Shown here: positions 20,971-30,327 of the stretch, piece by piece
Layout: the number at the start of each line of letters is the position of its first letter
Numbering within the stretch: position 1 is the stretch's first letter
Source: a virus
IMG/VR virus record: IMGVR_UViG_3300022602_000213
Coordinates: 1 to 39,906 of that record
DNA: 39,906 nucleotides
Strand: one strand, 5' to 3'
Position numbers and translations under genes: made by a program
The notes under the pieces: model-generated
Database searches by the model: none
The model's input: only the letters and a program-made list of their open reading frames with translations
Told to the model about the DNA's origin: nothing

Positions 20971-22466
20971 GAACACACTTTTACCTTATATAACTGTTCA
21001 AATCTATTTGTATCTGCACGATCATTGACCATGGGTTCTCCACGTATGTTGAGGCTGGTGTTTAACAACATAGGGCATCCAGTGATCACAAACCATTTTT
21101 CTAATAGTTCTCTTATGCCAGATCCGTCCGGTGGCACAGTCTGGATCCTACTAGTCCCATCCACATGAACGATAGCAGGAAATAGGTCAGGGCGCCGACA
21201 ACGACCGACGATTTGCATGTACCTAGTATCAGTCCAGCCGCCAGGCATATCAAAGTACTGATCAACCAGTTCCTCCAAAATAACTGGAGCAAATGGTCGG
21301 AATTTTTGTCTGCGTTTGATTTCATTTACACGATCCTTGATTTCGTTGCCTCTTGGGTCTGCCAGCAAACTTCTATTGCCTAAGGCTCGCGGCCCAAACT
21401 CCGCTCGACCACTAGCCACCCCAACAATACAATCACTAAGGAGACAATCAAGTATATCATTAGTTGGATAGCACCCATCAATATCATGGCCAAGAAAAGC
21501 ACTACGCCAATTAAGACGTCCACCATATGCCAATGCTGCGGCACCAAGGCTAGAACCAGCATCACCAGGATTAGGCATAATCCAAATGTTTTCAAAATAT
21601 TTCCCCAAATTTCTATTAGCCAGGCAGTTGAGTGCAACACCACCCATGTAAACTAAATTAGAGCTCCAACGAAAATCTCGAGCTCGCTTCATAACATTAT
21701 ATATCAAATTTTCTGCCAGGTCCTGACTCATTGCAGCAATATCTTCGTTCTCTGCATGATCCATAAAATCAGCATCAACACCAATGTGCAAGTTTTGTTT
21801 GAATGTTACCGCATGTTCGTCTTTGACTAGACGTCTTTTTAGTAAATCACCAAGACCTTGGCCACCATATGCACTCATGCCCATCATGATGTATTCTTCT
21901 TCCCCGGCTTTTAATCCCACACGATCAGTCATTGCCGAATAAAACAGTCCTATGCTGTGCGGATAGCGTTGTCCCCATAGTTTGGTATACTTTGCTCGAT
22001 CGTTGACATATTCTGCACCATATATGCTTATGGTATCAAGTTCTCCTATAGCGTCTATAACAACAACTGTGGCTTTTGTGTAGGGGCTGGTTTGGAATCC
22101 TGCGGCAGCGTGCGATAAATGATGGGACATGAATCTCCTAGGGCACCGTAGTAGTCGCTCCTGATGAACAGATACAGATAAATGTTTACGCAAATACTGA
22201 TCAAGAGTGAAATTTTTAAAATCAAATGCTTCATGATATTGTCCCGACTGTAGTTGTTGTAATTTTTTGATCCACGGTCTTTCGTAGTAGGCCACAAGAT
22301 CTGGATTGCCATAACCTAGTGCATCTGATATCAGTGCATCGTTGATATGGGCATCGTTTTTGACTTTGCTATAACGTTCTGCATGCCCGGCAAATAAAAT
22401 TTCACTGTTATCAATCACCGATACTGCAGCATCGTGAAATCCAGCACTTATACCTAGTATCTTCAT
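20967..22466 (-). CDS. NodU/TobZ-type O-carbamoyltransferase
   Basis: This 499-residue protein has the Kae1-like N-terminal domain (GISAGFHDAAV, HHLSHAAAGF at 115-124, MGGVALNCLANR) and the C-terminal YrdC-like domain (AEFGPRALGNRS, RPFAPVIL, LLNTSLNIRGEP) of the NodU/CmcH/TobZ carbamoyltransferases. These use carbamoyl phosphate and ATP to carbamoylate a hydroxyl of a sugar or antibiotic. It is somewhat shorter than the usual 550-600 residues, mainly at the C terminus, but the motifs are intact. It is coupled to genes on both sides by ATGA overlaps. Its place beside glycosyltransferases and an amidinotransferase points to sugar decoration. Confidence 0.92.
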   Translation of the reverse strand: MKILGISAGFHDAAVSVIDNSEILFAGHAERYSKVKNDAHINDALISDALGYGNPDLVAYYERPWIKKLQQLQSGQYHEAFDFKNFTLDQYLRKHLSVSVHQERLLRCPRRFMSHHLSHAAAGFQTSPYTKATVVVIDAIGELDTISIYGAEYVNDRAKYTKLWGQRYPHSIGLFYSAMTDRVGLKAGEEEYIMMGMSAYGGQGLGDLLKRRLVKDEHAVTFKQNLHIGVDADFMDHAENEDIAAMSQDLAENLIYNVMKRARDFRWSSNLVYMGGVALNCLANRNLGKYFENIWIMPNPGDAGSSLGAAALAYGGRLNWRSAFLGHDIDGCYPTNDILDCLLSDCIVGVASGRAEFGPRALGNRSLLADPRGNEIKDRVNEIKRRQKFRPFAPVILEELVDQYFDMPGGWTDTRYMQIVGRCRRPDLFPAIVHVDGTSRIQTVPPDGSGIRELLEKWFVITGCPMLLNTSLNIRGEPMVNDRADTNRFEQLYKVKVCS

Positions 22467-22564
22467 TTATATATAAAAGGATCTCGTTTGCGTAATTCTT
22501 TTAATTTTTTCCTGTAATATATTTCTAATCGAATACGTGCAATTATGTTTTTAATCCAGTTCAT
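22463..22564 (-). CDS. 33-residue basic peptide
   Basis: A tiny frame, MNWIKNIIARIRLEIYYRKK then LKELRKRDPFIYK, has a strong AAAGGAAT ribosome site 8 nt upstream, starts in an ATGA overlap with 22561-23271 and ends in an ATGA overlap with the carbamoyltransferase. It is strongly basic, amphipathic and helical. The double coupling makes it very likely to be translated. Function unknown; it could be a small structural or regulatory peptide, or more speculatively a substrate of the radical-SAM enzymes in the same cluster. Confidence 0.65.
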   Translation of the reverse strand: MNWIKNIIARIRLEIYYRKKLKELRKRDPFIYK

Positions 22565-23271
22565 AAATATTCCTTTTGTTTTTCTGCTAATTCAGAGTCA
22601 TAATATGGAACGGCACAAAAAGTTACTGTTCCTTTTTCAACTACTGTTCCTCTTCGAAATGCCATAACTGTTTCTAAGTTATAGTAGTTATACCTGTTGT
22701 CAATTGACTGATCCCATTTTAGACCACTGCCTATACTGGTATTGTTACGTATTTCATAATTGGGCTCCACTGATCCTGCAAATTCATACCAATCTTGATT
22801 CCAATCCAGCAGATATGGCAATATTAAAAGTCTCCACCCAGATGCCATTTGGGCACGCCACGGCCAAAACATCAGTCTGAATTGATATTCATATGGACTA
22901 GAATCTCTAGATCCCTTAGAATCTAGTGCGTGTGTCCAGGCGTGTTCACTGCGATTTGCCCATGGTGTACCATGCATCATTTCTGGATGTAGATGCCCTC
23001 GAGCAAAATACGTATCGTAGCCATCTACAGTTTCTGGTAATGGTATAGTATACCCAATGTTTAACAATCCTCTAAATCCCAAACAGTGTCTGATAGTATG
23101 TTGTAACCCAAATCCTTCTGGCAGATAATCTTTTAAATTTCCTTTAAGATTACGAAACCAATCTGGTAAAAAGTTTTTAACAGGAGCAGGTGCTGGACAA
23201 TTCAGATACTGAATGGCAGGGTCCGACGAGTATTCCCATGTCAAATAGTCAGTGACTCGAACTGTAGTCAT
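22561..23271 (-). CDS. hypothetical phage protein (DUF6065-like pattern)
   Basis: This 236-residue protein has the order of motifs PAPAPVKNFLPDWFRNL, TIRHCLGFRGLLNIGYTIPL, SGWRLLILPYLLDW and a late RRGTVVEKGTVTFCAVPY. The pattern recalls a phage family (possibly DUF6065) found in aquatic T4-like phages, but I cannot confirm it. No catalytic motif is clear. It overlaps the upstream gene by 23 nt, with AGGA close to the ATG. Confidence 0.65.
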   Translation of the reverse strand: MTTVRVTDYLTWEYSSDPAIQYLNCPAPAPVKNFLPDWFRNLKGNLKDYLPEGFGLQHTIRHCLGFRGLLNIGYTIPLPETVDGYDTYFARGHLHPEMMHGTPWANRSEHAWTHALDSKGSRDSSPYEYQFRLMFWPWRAQMASGWRLLILPYLLDWNQDWYEFAGSVEPNYEIRNNTSIGSGLKWDQSIDNRYNYYNLETVMAFRRGTVVEKGTVTFCAVPYYDSELAEKQKEYL

Positions 23272-24322
23272 ATCCTGGTTTCATCATGTTGATTTGTTGT
23301 TGGTAATAATCTGGATCACTCCAGGTGTAATCGTATGTAGCACTTGCATTGCCAGCTTCTATTCTGTATATATCCAAATATTTACTAAGTATGGGCCAGA
23401 CTTCACGAAAATCAGTGGTGCCAAAACTTGACAGCAATTCTACTTGCGCCACAGGATGATATCCAAAGTTGTATTCGTTATTTTGTGCGTCAAATCTATT
23501 ACGGTGTAACCACGCTCTGAAGCCGGTCATTTCCTTTGTGTGCCACGGATGTGGACCGTGAAACACAACATCTTGAGCCCAGTCAATATCAAACTCGCCG
23601 CTGTAGAAACGCAGATGAGTGATAGCATCGCAGGTAGCCTTGTTGATGTCAACACCATTTTCATCACGATATACTTCATATAAAGTTTTTCCAATCTGGG
23701 TCCAGTGTAAATAAACTTCGCCAAAACGTCGATCGTAACGAGTTTCATCGAAGGTTGTTTTATATTGATTGGGAAACTCCAATCGCGGCGCATTTAAAAA
23801 AGTAGTAATTTGACTGGGTCGAATCCAGTCTGAATCAGATGCCTGTTTGCGTTGACTCAAGATTAAACTTTCTGCTTCGTGGCATAGATTATTCAATTGT
23901 CGGATGGCAAATTTGGTTTCATAATTGGCACGCTTGTACCATTCACTTAGTCCCCAAACAGTTCCTTGTAGATTTTCAAAGTGATTATGCAACTGATTCA
24001 ATAACTCTTGATTAGGGTTCAATCCTTGTCTGACTGTGTTCAACGCAAATATTTGAGAAATCCAGTAGTCACCTTTAAAAAAATTATTGATTTGTTGGCA
24101 AGCCCACGTTAATTCTTTGCAAATGTAACTCAAATCTCGTGAACTATTTGGAAATCCTAAAAAGCAAAAGTTTTTTTCCAAATAATTATTTTGTTTTAAT
24201 AAATTTTGTAATGCAAGGTACCAATTATTAGCCATTGGGGAATCATTAACTGCAATTGTATAATCAATTGTGTCTGATTTGTTCAGTGGATTACGTAATA
24301 CGATTTTAACAGATTGAGTCAT
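23249..24322 (-). CDS. conserved phage hypothetical protein linked to radical-SAM genes
   Basis: This 357-residue protein contains NFCFLGFPNSSRDLSYICKE, LHNHFENLQGTVWGLSEWYK and a C-terminal half rich in Trp, His and Tyr. I recall similar proteins next to radical-SAM genes in aquatic phages; no function is known. ATG 24322 is chosen because the longer frame from 24394 would read out of frame through the end of the radical-SAM gene; it overlaps that gene by 17 nt. A scaffold or substrate role is only a guess. Confidence 0.68.
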   Translation of the reverse strand: MTQSVKIVLRNPLNKSDTIDYTIAVNDSPMANNWYLALQNLLKQNNYLEKNFCFLGFPNSSRDLSYICKELTWACQQINNFFKGDYWISQIFALNTVRQGLNPNQELLNQLHNHFENLQGTVWGLSEWYKRANYETKFAIRQLNNLCHEAESLILSQRKQASDSDWIRPSQITTFLNAPRLEFPNQYKTTFDETRYDRRFGEVYLHWTQIGKTLYEVYRDENGVDINKATCDAITHLRFYSGEFDIDWAQDVVFHGPHPWHTKEMTGFRAWLHRNRFDAQNNEYNFGYHPVAQVELLSSFGTTDFREVWPILSKYLDIYRIEAGNASATYDYTWSDPDYYQQQINMMKPGYDYSSSH

Positions 24323-25595
24323 ACCATTCCAAAATTTCGGGTTTTCTTTTAAATATATCTCTAATAGACAACCGATCCTTACGGATCCGTTCAAGTTTTA
24401 TCAGTCTGAATTTACCTTTGAGCAAGCCTGCTTGATATTCATTGGGCCACTGCTCTTGAAATGTAGGTCTTGTTTTTAACTGTGTCAAAACATCTTGCAT
24501 GGCACCATACGAAGTACTTATAAGGGTGTCAAGCCAAGGATCTAATAATTCTCTAGGCAACGCCAATGGACTCATGATGATATCAGGGCTAAAACTAAAA
24601 ATAACTTTAGCCAACATCTCTACATTTAGTTCATGTGCCAATGACTGCATGTTTTCAACTTCAAACATGCCTGGCAATGTCAGTGTAAAATCCAGTCGCA
24701 TGTTGCGTGGATGTCGACTATGCTTGATTCCTTCTTGAAAATTGGCCACAAATTGTGTGTAATCAAGACCTGTGCGTATGTATTCACCTATCTGCCCAGT
24801 TCCGTCGAGGCTTGCACAGATTTGCCAATCGCGTATGCCACTAAGAATATCACGGTAAAGATTAATGCCGCGATAATCAATCCTACTGAGATTTGTATTG
24901 TATCTGGCATAAACTCGTGCTCCGTCGCCTAGTTCAATTATGCGTTTCATGTATCGCCAGTGTTGTTCAAACATCAGTGGTTCGCCACCAACCCAATATA
25001 CCTCTTCTACTCGGTGTTCTTCTACTGCTTGGGAAAATTCTTGCTCAATCTGTGTGTCTTGAAATCTACTTATTTGATTTCTGACTTTGGGTTGCATCCA
25101 ATTATTTTTAGGATTTGACAAATCAAGCATACTGTATTGCCGTTGTTCAGATTCCCACGAACTTGATAACATATCACCACATGTACGACATTTAAAGTTG
25201 CAAAGATTACTAAAACGATAATCCCAACTCACAGGTTTCATTGTTGTATATCCTAAAGCATCAGTGGTTCTGTTTATTTCATCACGTTTGTGTCCAAATA
25301 ATTGATTGAAATAACTACGATATACATCTGTGTTTAATAGCTTGTCATTGCATACTTCGCATTCAGGAAGTGTTTCACCAGCAAGCATGCGACGTCTTAC
25401 GGAGCGCATATGCTCACTGTTCCAATGTTCATCTAAAGTAATTGGTGTATAGTTACCAGTTCCGGTACTGGTATCAATATACTGTTCAAAACTTTGTGCA
25501 GGTTCTCTGCTGGCGCAACACATGCGTCTTTCTGTTTGAGGACTAAGATATGTATGAGTCCAAGGAGCCATACATAGTTTTTCATGTTTTGACAT
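24306..25595 (-). CDS. radical-SAM protein A (N-terminal cysteine domain)
   Basis: This 429-residue radical-SAM enzyme has the [4Fe-4S] motif C132-NFK-C136-RT-C139 and a GGEP SAM-binding motif near residue 204. An N-terminal domain has C8 in CMAPW, a CC pair (26-27) and CEVC (79-82), which resemble a SPASM/twitch auxiliary cluster placed at the N terminus rather than the usual C-terminal position. Enzymes with such clusters often modify peptides or sugars by H-atom abstraction. It belongs to the CxxPW...CC subfamily with B and C, and overlaps both neighbours. Substrate unknown. Confidence 0.88.
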   Translation of the reverse strand: MSKHEKLCMAPWTHTYLSPQTERRMCCASREPAQSFEQYIDTSTGTGNYTPITLDEHWNSEHMRSVRRRMLAGETLPECEVCNDKLLNTDVYRSYFNQLFGHKRDEINRTTDALGYTTMKPVSWDYRFSNLCNFKCRTCGDMLSSSWESEQRQYSMLDLSNPKNNWMQPKVRNQISRFQDTQIEQEFSQAVEEHRVEEVYWVGGEPLMFEQHWRYMKRIIELGDGARVYARYNTNLSRIDYRGINLYRDILSGIRDWQICASLDGTGQIGEYIRTGLDYTQFVANFQEGIKHSRHPRNMRLDFTLTLPGMFEVENMQSLAHELNVEMLAKVIFSFSPDIIMSPLALPRELLDPWLDTLISTSYGAMQDVLTQLKTRPTFQEQWPNEYQAGLLKGKFRLIKLERIRKDRLSIRDIFKRKPEILEWYDSIC

Positions 25596-26796
25596 AGTTG
25601 ATCAGCGTTGCAAGTTCTGGTTCAATCACGGACAAGTTTTGATTGCGTTTGCGATCTAGATCTGCTATTTTCATACGCAGTATATTACCGTCAAGACCAA
25701 CGCCGCGATTCATGAAATCAATGATTTGTGAAAATTCTTGGCGTGTACGATCATCTACTTTGGCCTGTTGTAATTGAGTCGCAATTGCAGACTTTGCATT
25801 GTCTGGCAGAGTGCTAATGCTAAAATAATAAGCTTCGTGCATTATATTCCAGTAAACAAAATCAAAATTTTGTGTTGCTATCCATTTTGCAAGTTCTTCA
25901 AGATATAACACATTGAATACATTTACCGTGGCACAAACTTGTAGTTGTATATTCGAGTAGTGTTCTCTCAATGTACGAAACCATCCAATGTTTCTACATA
26001 CTTCTTGCCACTTGGCATTTGTTCGTTGATATTCAAATCTATCTCCTACATCATCAATGCTAAATGCAATTTCTACTAATTTAAAATGCTTCCAAATTGC
26101 ATCAGCATCTTCTGGATATTGTGTGCCATTTGTATTGTAATGTATTTCAATGTTGCCAGCAATACCGCGATCCACTAGGCCACGAAGCATATCAAAGTGT
26201 TCTTGGATCATAAACGGCTCGCCACCAGTGAATTCAATGTAGCGAATTTGATCTACAACTTGATCTATTTCTTTCCAGAATGAGGGATTTTCCCTTGGCC
26301 AGGCACCTTTCTTGAGCATGACATAATGATGATTTGTTTTACGATCTTCATCTGGCGCTAACGTAGCAAGTTCTTCCACTGCAAATTGACTGCTTGACCA
26401 CGATCCGCAGATACGACATTTGAGATTACATATATTGCCTAGTTTAAGATCCAAGAACATCAATGGTTTCGCATCTGCGGTCCATAGACTGTCAGTCAGC
26501 ATGTGCTTGAGTCTATCTAGTGTGTGTATGCGTTTGCTGGTTCGTCCCGAGCGTTCTTCTCGCCAGCATTTCCTACAGGCACTTGGTTGTTTCTTGTCCA
26601 AAAATTCTTGCCGAAGTGTTTGCATATAATTGCTGTTTTGTATGTTTACAAAACTTGCAGTGTTCAAATCAAACTTGTTACCATTATTGTCAACAATTTC
26701 TTCTTCGGCCAGGCAACAAGGTCTTACAGTGCCAATGGGACTGGTTTCTAAGCTGACCCAAGGCAACACACAGAATTTGTCATGAGGTATGTTCAT
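25582..26796 (-). CDS. radical-SAM protein B (N-terminal cysteine domain)
   Basis: This 404-residue enzyme has CNLKCRIC (C123, C127, C130) and FTGGEPF. Its N-terminal domain has CVLPW (C9), PCC (27-28) and CRKC (74-77), as in A and C. The pattern IHYNTNGTQ and the IAFSIDD strand fit a normal radical-SAM barrel. It overlaps A by 14 nt and starts in an ATGA overlap with the stop of C. Substrate unknown. Confidence 0.88.
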   Translation of the reverse strand: MNIPHDKFCVLPWVSLETSPIGTVRPCCLAEEEIVDNNGNKFDLNTASFVNIQNSNYMQTLRQEFLDKKQPSACRKCWREERSGRTSKRIHTLDRLKHMLTDSLWTADAKPLMFLDLKLGNICNLKCRICGSWSSSQFAVEELATLAPDEDRKTNHHYVMLKKGAWPRENPSFWKEIDQVVDQIRYIEFTGGEPFMIQEHFDMLRGLVDRGIAGNIEIHYNTNGTQYPEDADAIWKHFKLVEIAFSIDDVGDRFEYQRTNAKWQEVCRNIGWFRTLREHYSNIQLQVCATVNVFNVLYLEELAKWIATQNFDFVYWNIMHEAYYFSISTLPDNAKSAIATQLQQAKVDDRTRQEFSQIIDFMNRGVGLDGNILRMKIADLDRKRNQNLSVIEPELATLINYVKT

Positions 26797-28142
26797 TGTT
26801 TTAAAATCTTATGTGTTTGACCTTGTGGTATTCTTGATGATTCTCTGCGATACTGTACAATAGATGCTAGTTCTGGTACCACTGATATCAATGATTCATT
26901 GCGACTCCAATCAAGATCATTTACTGTGTCCCAAAAGTCGCCTAGCAGGTGACTGTTGTCTGTGGACATCATAAACTGTATTGCGCCTTCAAATCCTCCT
27001 ACTGCTCGTTGAATAGTATCAAGTGGACGTAGCCATTCTATGTGTTGTTCAAACTGTTGTTTAAACTGTTGCTTGATGTCAGCGGGCAACATATCAATAC
27101 GATAGTCTTGTGGTCCTTGCAAGATATTCAAGTTAAAGTCCTTGGCTTCAATAAAGCCTTGATCAACCATGTAACGATGAAAATTCACAAAATTCCAGAT
27201 GTTCATCATACTTAGTGTGGGACTGATCATAAAATCAATGTGCGGGCATTCACGTTTGAGATCACGAATATTTTGCTCTACTTCAGTCCAGTTGGTTCCT
27301 GAGCGTATAATACTAGCACGATCTCCCATGTCATCCAGACTGGCAGCAACACATACATTAGGAAATTGTTTCCATAAGTCTAATACATTTTCGCCTTTGA
27401 ATTTTAATTCTGTTAGATTTGTATTGTAGATCAGTCTCACATTGGTATTGCCTTTGGCTATCAGCAACTTTAAAATACGGTTGTGTTCTTCCATGATCAA
27501 GGGTTCGCCGCCAGCAAAGTAAATCTGGTCAAGATGCGGAATATGTTCCTGCATCTGCTCCCAAACATCTTCGTCATGGCGGCCAGCAAATTGTACTCTG
27601 GGACGCAGGGGTTTGCCCCAAAGTTTAACATCATCATCATACCAACGACTGCTGAAGATACTGCCACAACTACGACATTTCAAGTTGCAGATATTGCTGA
27701 AACGCACATCCCAGTAATGTAGTTGCATGTCTGGTAAACTGCCATTGGGCAGGGTTTGGTCTATTTCTGCTATGTGTTGCCCAAAGTTTTTGTTTGAATT
27801 GTTGCGCATGCTGGCAAATCCAGCAGCTTCTTGCTCATAACAATCACTGCACTGACGACAGGGCTTGTCCGCCAACATGTTGGTACGCATTTCGCGCATG
27901 TCTGTATCGTTCCAGATTTCTCTCATGCTTTTTTCTTTGAAGCTACCTACAGGATGACTAGCGTTGGCCAAACAACAGGGATAAGCACGACCGTCGGGCC
28001 AAGCATGTAAATGTATCCAAGGCAACATACAGAATGTTTCACTGTCAATTAGTCTGTGTCGTTGCTGATCAGTGAGATCTTCCAAATTGATATAACTGGG
28101 AATTCTATCTTTCCAGTTGTACTTGCCTAGTATTTTTGTCAT
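26793..28142 (-). CDS. radical-SAM protein C (N-terminal cysteine domain)
   Basis: This 449-residue enzyme has CNLKCRSC (C152, C156, C159) and FAGGEPL. N-terminal cysteines are C38 in CMLPW, C56-C57 and CRQCSDC (C95, C98, C101), so it carries one more cysteine than B in that domain. ATG 28142 overlaps the stop of D by ATGA; the longer frame from 28184 lies in D's coding region and is rejected. Substrate unknown. Confidence 0.88.
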   Translation of the reverse strand: MTKILGKYNWKDRIPSYINLEDLTDQQRHRLIDSETFCMLPWIHLHAWPDGRAYPCCLANASHPVGSFKEKSMREIWNDTDMREMRTNMLADKPCRQCSDCYEQEAAGFASMRNNSNKNFGQHIAEIDQTLPNGSLPDMQLHYWDVRFSNICNLKCRSCGSIFSSRWYDDDVKLWGKPLRPRVQFAGRHDEDVWEQMQEHIPHLDQIYFAGGEPLIMEEHNRILKLLIAKGNTNVRLIYNTNLTELKFKGENVLDLWKQFPNVCVAASLDDMGDRASIIRSGTNWTEVEQNIRDLKRECPHIDFMISPTLSMMNIWNFVNFHRYMVDQGFIEAKDFNLNILQGPQDYRIDMLPADIKQQFKQQFEQHIEWLRPLDTIQRAVGGFEGAIQFMMSTDNSHLLGDFWDTVNDLDWSRNESLISVVPELASIVQYRRESSRIPQGQTHKILKQ

Positions 28143-29503
28143 AGTGTGTTGTACCAATCTACTAGTGCAGGAAATGTTGCACAAAAGTCCTTGCCTCTGC
28201 GCTGATCATACTGTGTGTAAAAGTTTTTAAAATCTCTTTGTAGTATAATCTGTGACATGGCTTCTTTGTGTGCTTCGCTAACTTCGTGAATATAGCCCAG
28301 CAATCGTTGTAGTTGATTCCATTCAAATTCTTGCATTTCGGCAGTGTGTCTGTAGGAGTCTGCAAAGTCATGCAGTTTGTTGTAATAGTAAGATCTAATA
28401 TGTTCTGGGAATACTGTGAGAGATTGAAAGCTAGGAAAGCGTAGTATATTTAACGAAAAGTTAATGGCATCTTTGCCGTATTCGCGTTTCCAGTTCATCA
28501 CACATTCCAAGAAACTATCCAAGCTATCCAAACACAATGCATTGATTGTACACATAACATGTATACCACGGAACTTACCAGAATCCAACAAGCGTTCTAC
28601 GTTGTTGGCCCAGTCATCCCATACAAGTCCATCTCGAATATATTCAGCTTGCAGACTCATTGACTCGTTACTGGTGTACAAATCTACTTCTACACCATCA
28701 ATGGAAGCCAGTAATCGATCTATGTCAACATCTGTGCCCAAGTTTGAATTAATGGCAAGACGAGTTTTACTTCGACCTTTGTTGGTTTTAAACCAGTCAA
28801 TCAGTCGCCATGTTTCGGCACTCATCAATGGCTCACCGCCAGTTATTCTGAGTTCTTGCAGTGTTCGGTGCAAGTCGGATTCCCACCATGAAAAGAAGGC
28901 GGTAACGTAGGGATTAATATCGCCATTTCTATACAGTTGACTGCTGCTGTGATCATGACTAAAGTGGCCACGGCCGTCTGATACGAGCCCCAAATAGGGT
29001 CCATTATTCCTAATGTCTCGAACCCAAGTGCTACTAAAAGCAGGATTACAATAGCTACATGCAAACTGACATGTGCGATCAAAAGCAATTTCCAATGTTT
29101 TAAGATCAACGTCTCTACTAGCTGGCGTACGAAATGCATGATTCAAATCCTCTATAGGGTAAATTTTACTTTTGTATACTCGGTCACTAATAGGCACAGG
29201 GTTATCACTCTTTGCATATTGTTCATCATTTTTATACATATCCTCAATCTTCCAGCAGTACTCACAGCCTGCAGGTCGCTCTCCCCGTTGCATTTGTTCA
29301 CGCTCTATTTTTTTCTTTTGCGTGTTGTGTATGGCCTTGGGATTGATTTTGATTTCGTCCACATCTATAGCATGTGGCAACGGATGATGGCAGCTGGTAG
29401 TTTGACCCGATCCCAACCATATGGTGGCATTGTACCATTTGGCTGCACAAAAAGAACCAGACTTTGTATCCAACACCTGTTGTTTAAATTCAAGATCGTT
29501 CAT
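28139..29503 (-). CDS. radical-SAM protein D (CHHP/INPxAxHN subfamily)
   Basis: This 454-residue enzyme has CQFACSYC (C145, C149, C152) and ITGGEPL. Its N-terminal domain differs from A-C: C19 in FCAAKW, C38 in SCHHP, then IKINPKAIHN and CEYCW (C80, C83). Protein E shares this whole N-terminal pattern, so D and E form a second subfamily. ATG 29503 overlaps the stop of 29500-30327 by ATGA; the GTG at 29515 is less likely. Substrate unknown. Confidence 0.88.
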   Translation of the reverse strand: MNDLEFKQQVLDTKSGSFCAAKWYNATIWLGSGQTTSCHHPLPHAIDVDEIKINPKAIHNTQKKKIEREQMQRGERPAGCEYCWKIEDMYKNDEQYAKSDNPVPISDRVYKSKIYPIEDLNHAFRTPASRDVDLKTLEIAFDRTCQFACSYCNPAFSSTWVRDIRNNGPYLGLVSDGRGHFSHDHSSSQLYRNGDINPYVTAFFSWWESDLHRTLQELRITGGEPLMSAETWRLIDWFKTNKGRSKTRLAINSNLGTDVDIDRLLASIDGVEVDLYTSNESMSLQAEYIRDGLVWDDWANNVERLLDSGKFRGIHVMCTINALCLDSLDSFLECVMNWKREYGKDAINFSLNILRFPSFQSLTVFPEHIRSYYYNKLHDFADSYRHTAEMQEFEWNQLQRLLGYIHEVSEAHKEAMSQIILQRDFKNFYTQYDQRRGKDFCATFPALVDWYNTL

Positions 29504-30327
29504 TTGTTCTGACACCCGGTAATATGATTTTCTAAAAATCTATACGGCCATTTAACAGTATCTTCATAAGGCCAATGTAATTTTTGCCACATCGTGTAAA
29601 GTTCTTTCGCTTGATTTAAATTTATGTTTGTTTTGACTTGTGAGTTTATTTGATCAATGTACTGTGTTTTATTCAATAACACATCTTCGAGGTCAATCAC
29701 GGTTACATTGTTCAAAAGAGCCCATTGTTTCCACTCTTGCTGTCTACTATCAATAATTTCTGTCATGTTAATTAAATTGGTTTTTACGTATTCATCAATG
29801 CCATATTTTTCTATAAATGCTTTTTTGTTTTCTTCAATATTTTTTTCGAATGTAAAATTGTGTGCTGATTCGTAACCCTTTTTTTCGCAATAGGCACGCA
29901 TCTGCCACAATGTGTCTTGTTTGCCACTTGGACATATATAAAAAATTTCAACATCAGAATGTGTTTTTTTTATTTTTTTTATAGATTCAAAATCATGTAT
30001 CGTAAAAACTATTTTTTTATCTTGGAGTATATGTTTGGCTCGATCATTGAGAATACTATCAAATAATTTGCCGTCGTAACTCGCTTCAGTAAAATCATAA
30101 CCATATTCAGTTTTGTATTGTCTTAGTTTGTATTCGTGCGTGAACCATAAATTTAATCTGTCTTTGAGATAATCCGGATATATTTGTTTTTCAAAATAGG
30201 ACATTTTATCTTCATGTGTTATATTGTTCATCATGTGGACATTTGGCGATAACAGTATAAGATTTTTAACAAAATTCTTTGCCGAGCCCAAGTCTGCCCA
30301 TACAAAAATAATATTATTGTTATTCAT
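29500..30327 (-). CDS. sulfotransferase-like or P-loop-like protein, AT-rich
   Basis: This 275-residue protein opens IIFVWADLGSAKNFVKNLIL, a strand-loop-helix like that of sulfotransferase-fold proteins, and has a downstream strand IVFTIHDFES and IFYICPSGKQDTLW. It lacks a textbook Walker A. A similar start is seen in 1272-1961. It is clearly AT-rich relative to the radical-SAM genes on either side, which suggests later insertion between D and the next gene, yet overlaps are preserved at both ends. Sulfotransfer to a glycan would suit the cluster but is not shown. Confidence 0.55.
   Translation of the reverse strand: MNNNNIIFVWADLGSAKNFVKNLILLSPNVHMMNNITHEDKMSYFEKQIYPDYLKDRLNLWFTHEYKLRQYKTEYGYDFTEASYDGKLFDSILNDRAKHILQDKKIVFTIHDFESIKKIKKTHSDVEIFYICPSGKQDTLWQMRAYCEKKGYESAHNFTFEKNIEENKKAFIEKYGIDEYVKTNLINMTEIIDSRQQEWKQWALLNNVTVIDLEDVLLNKTQYIDQINSQVKTNINLNQAKELYTMWQKLHWPYEDTVKWPYRFLENHITGCQNK

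Noticed and set aside
19334-22466. A saxitoxin-like biosynthetic cluster because amidinotransferase and carbamoyltransferase occur together
   Set aside because: The polyketide-like SxtA, cyclisation and other core enzymes are absent, and the neighbours are sugar enzymes; glycan decoration is the simpler reading.
22464-22475. TATAAATG on the minus strand at the carbamoyltransferase start, resembling a late promoter
   Set aside because: The sequence includes the start codon itself and encodes the end of the 33-residue peptide, so it cannot drive the gene; taken as chance in an AT-rich stretch.
28464-29512. Plus-strand open frames of about 125-150 codons inside radical-SAM gene D
   Set aside because: They lack ribosome sites and family features and are antisense shadows of a clearly recognisable gene.
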